Part shown: in pieces, positions 63,196-64,000 of the stretch
Layout of the letters: each line of letters begins with the position of its first letter
Numbering within the stretch: position 1 is the stretch's first letter
Assembly: GCF_040529185.1 (NCBI RefSeq)
Contig: NZ_CP159510.1
Location: forward strand, 1,302,001-1,366,000
Reading direction: 5' to 3'
Length of the DNA: 64,000 nucleotides
DNA from: Sporolactobacillus sp. Y61
GTDB lineage: Bacteria; Bacillota; Bacilli; Bacillales; Sporolactobacillaceae
Made by a program: the position numbers and the translations under genes
Notes under the pieces: generated by a model
What the model was told of the DNA's origin: nothing
The model's input: the letters and a program-made list of their open reading frames with translations, nothing else
Database searches by the model: none

Positions 63196-64000
63196 GTGTT
63201 CATGAAACATCTGTTAATTATCGGTCCAGTACCGCCACCGATTCATGGCGAAAGCCTCGCTATCCAGCATGTGATTCAATCAGACAAAGTGAAAAAGTCC
63301 TATCAGATTTCAGTCATAAATACCAATCGGAAATCGGTAACAAGCGGCGGAAAGTTTTCATTGAGAAAAGTCTATCACGATCTGCACCATGTTTTCCAGG
63401 TCTGGCGAAAAACCAGAGGACATCAGATTGATATGACTTATGTGTCCATCTCCCAGACAAAACTGGGGCTGATCCGTGATGCCTGGATGATCCGGATTGC
63501 TTCTAAACGTGTGAAAAAAGTGGTTGCTCATCTTCACGGCAACAATCTGGGTCATGTGTTAGATGAGCTGGGTCCATTGGCGTCTTCATTCGTCCGCCGG
63601 GCCATCAAGAAGATTGATACAGGAGTTGTTCTCAGTGAAGCCCTGAAAGGTAATTTCAGAAATCTGCCGAAGCATATAGCTGTCGTTCAAAACGGCATCG
63701 AGCGGGATTACTTCAGAAACTGGGACCTCGAACAGGCAAACAAACAGCGGCATGAACGTCACAGTTTCACAATTGTTTATCTCAGTAACCTGATCAAGAC
63801 TAAGGGCTTCTCAGATTTGATTCAGGCTGTCATTCAACTGGCAAAAGAACATCACGATGTGCGTCTATTGCTTGCCGGTCAGATCTATGACAGAGGACTG
63901 TTTGAAAAGTTGATGGCTGATGTAAAAGCAGCACATCTGGAACAATGGATCCGTTATCTGGGGCAGGTGACCGGCAATCGGAAGAAGCGTCTCCTGCTCA
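63196..64000 (+). CDS. Glycosyltransferase, GT4-like, incomplete at the window edge
   Basis: The frame is open to the right edge (about 268 residues present). The start is GTG 63196 (7 bases after GGAG) or ATG 63202. It begins KHLLIIGPVPPPIHGESLAI, the usual GT-B start of GT4 family proteins, and continues with HLHGNNLGHVL near 115 and VVQNGIERDYF near 160. The second domain opens with FTIVYLSNLIKTKGFSDLI and LLLAGQIYD. The NDP-sugar site at the C-terminal end lies outside the window. It is the fifth gene after the kinase pair and probably adds one sugar of the repeat unit. Confidence 0.85.
   Translation, partial: MFMKHLLIIGPVPPPIHGESLAIQHVIQSDKVKKSYQISVINTNRKSVTSGGKFSLRKVYHDLHHVFQVWRKTRGHQIDMTYVSISQTKLGLIRDAWMIRIASKRVKKVVAHLHGNNLGHVLDELGPLASSFVRRAIKKIDTGVVLSEALKGNFRNLPKHIAVVQNGIERDYFRNWDLEQANKQRHERHSFTIVYLSNLIKTKGFSDLIQAVIQLAKEHHDVRLLLAGQIYDRGLFEKLMADVKAAHLEQWIRYLGQVTGNRKKRLLL

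Overview
The window looks like the chromosome of a low-to-moderate-GC Bacillota (Bacilli). The evidence is purine-rich Shine-Dalgarno sites, cre (CcpA) operators, a GlvA/GlvC maltose PTS, a Bacillus-type XPB-like helicase pair, a YveK/CpsD-type exopolysaccharide kinase pair and a type I-B cas operon. A spore-forming lactic relative such as Sporolactobacillaceae would fit, but that is a guess, because no taxonomic marker gene is present.

Region by region. (1) 0-5 kb: the 3' end of an IS transposase has cut off the RpiR-type regulator glvR beside glvA (phospho-alpha-glucosidase) and the divergent glvC (maltose PTS). (2) 5-12 kb: a mannoside locus with a DUF1861 protein, a LacI regulator, an ABC importer without its own ATPase, and a GH130 phosphorylase. 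The binding protein carries a one-base frameshift. (3) 12-16.5 kb: an operon of two isocitrate lyase/PEP mutase paralogues and an MFS transporter (also frameshifted). It lies behind a long leader containing an intrinsic terminator and faces a truncated IclR regulator. (4) 17-45 kb: a large defence island. A type III-D-like module (Cas10 without HD domain, Csx10, several Cas7/RAMP proteins, a small unknown protein) is followed by two CARF-HEPN RNases, a complete type I-B operon (cas6-cas8b-cas7-cas5-cas3-cas4-cas1-cas2) and one array of 81 repeats. The array is split by an IS256-family element inside a spacer. Complementary halves of an IS630-type transposase flank the island. (5) 45-53 kb: a Fur-boxed flavodoxin, a sigma factor, small ORFs, a GC-rich structured stretch, an XPB-like helicase with its partner, IS debris and a HigBA pair. 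(6) 53-58.7 kb: twin regulators that join a catalytically dead alpha/beta-hydrolase domain to a winged-helix/BTAD output, an HPr-kinase-like protein with a lost P-loop, and an AP2/zinc-ribbon protein. (7) 58.9-64 kb: the start of an exopolysaccharide operon (Wzz-like modulator, tyrosine kinase, priming sugar transferase, GDP-mannose dehydratase, GDP-fucose synthase, glycosyltransferase running off the window).

How the parts work together. In the defence island all cas genes lie on one strand with short gaps or ATGA-type overlaps. There is one cas6, one adaptation set and one array, so the type I-B and type III complexes most likely share crRNAs. The type III Cas10 would make cyclic oligoadenylate that activates the two CARF-HEPN proteins. 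A strong in-frame ribosome site inside cas8b would give the separate small subunit Cas11b. The two carbohydrate loci carry near-perfect cre sites, so they are probably glucose-repressed. Three of the metabolic or regulatory genes around them (glvR, the sugar-binding protein, the MFS transporter) are broken, as is the IclR gene, so this region appears to be decaying or to contain sequencing indels.
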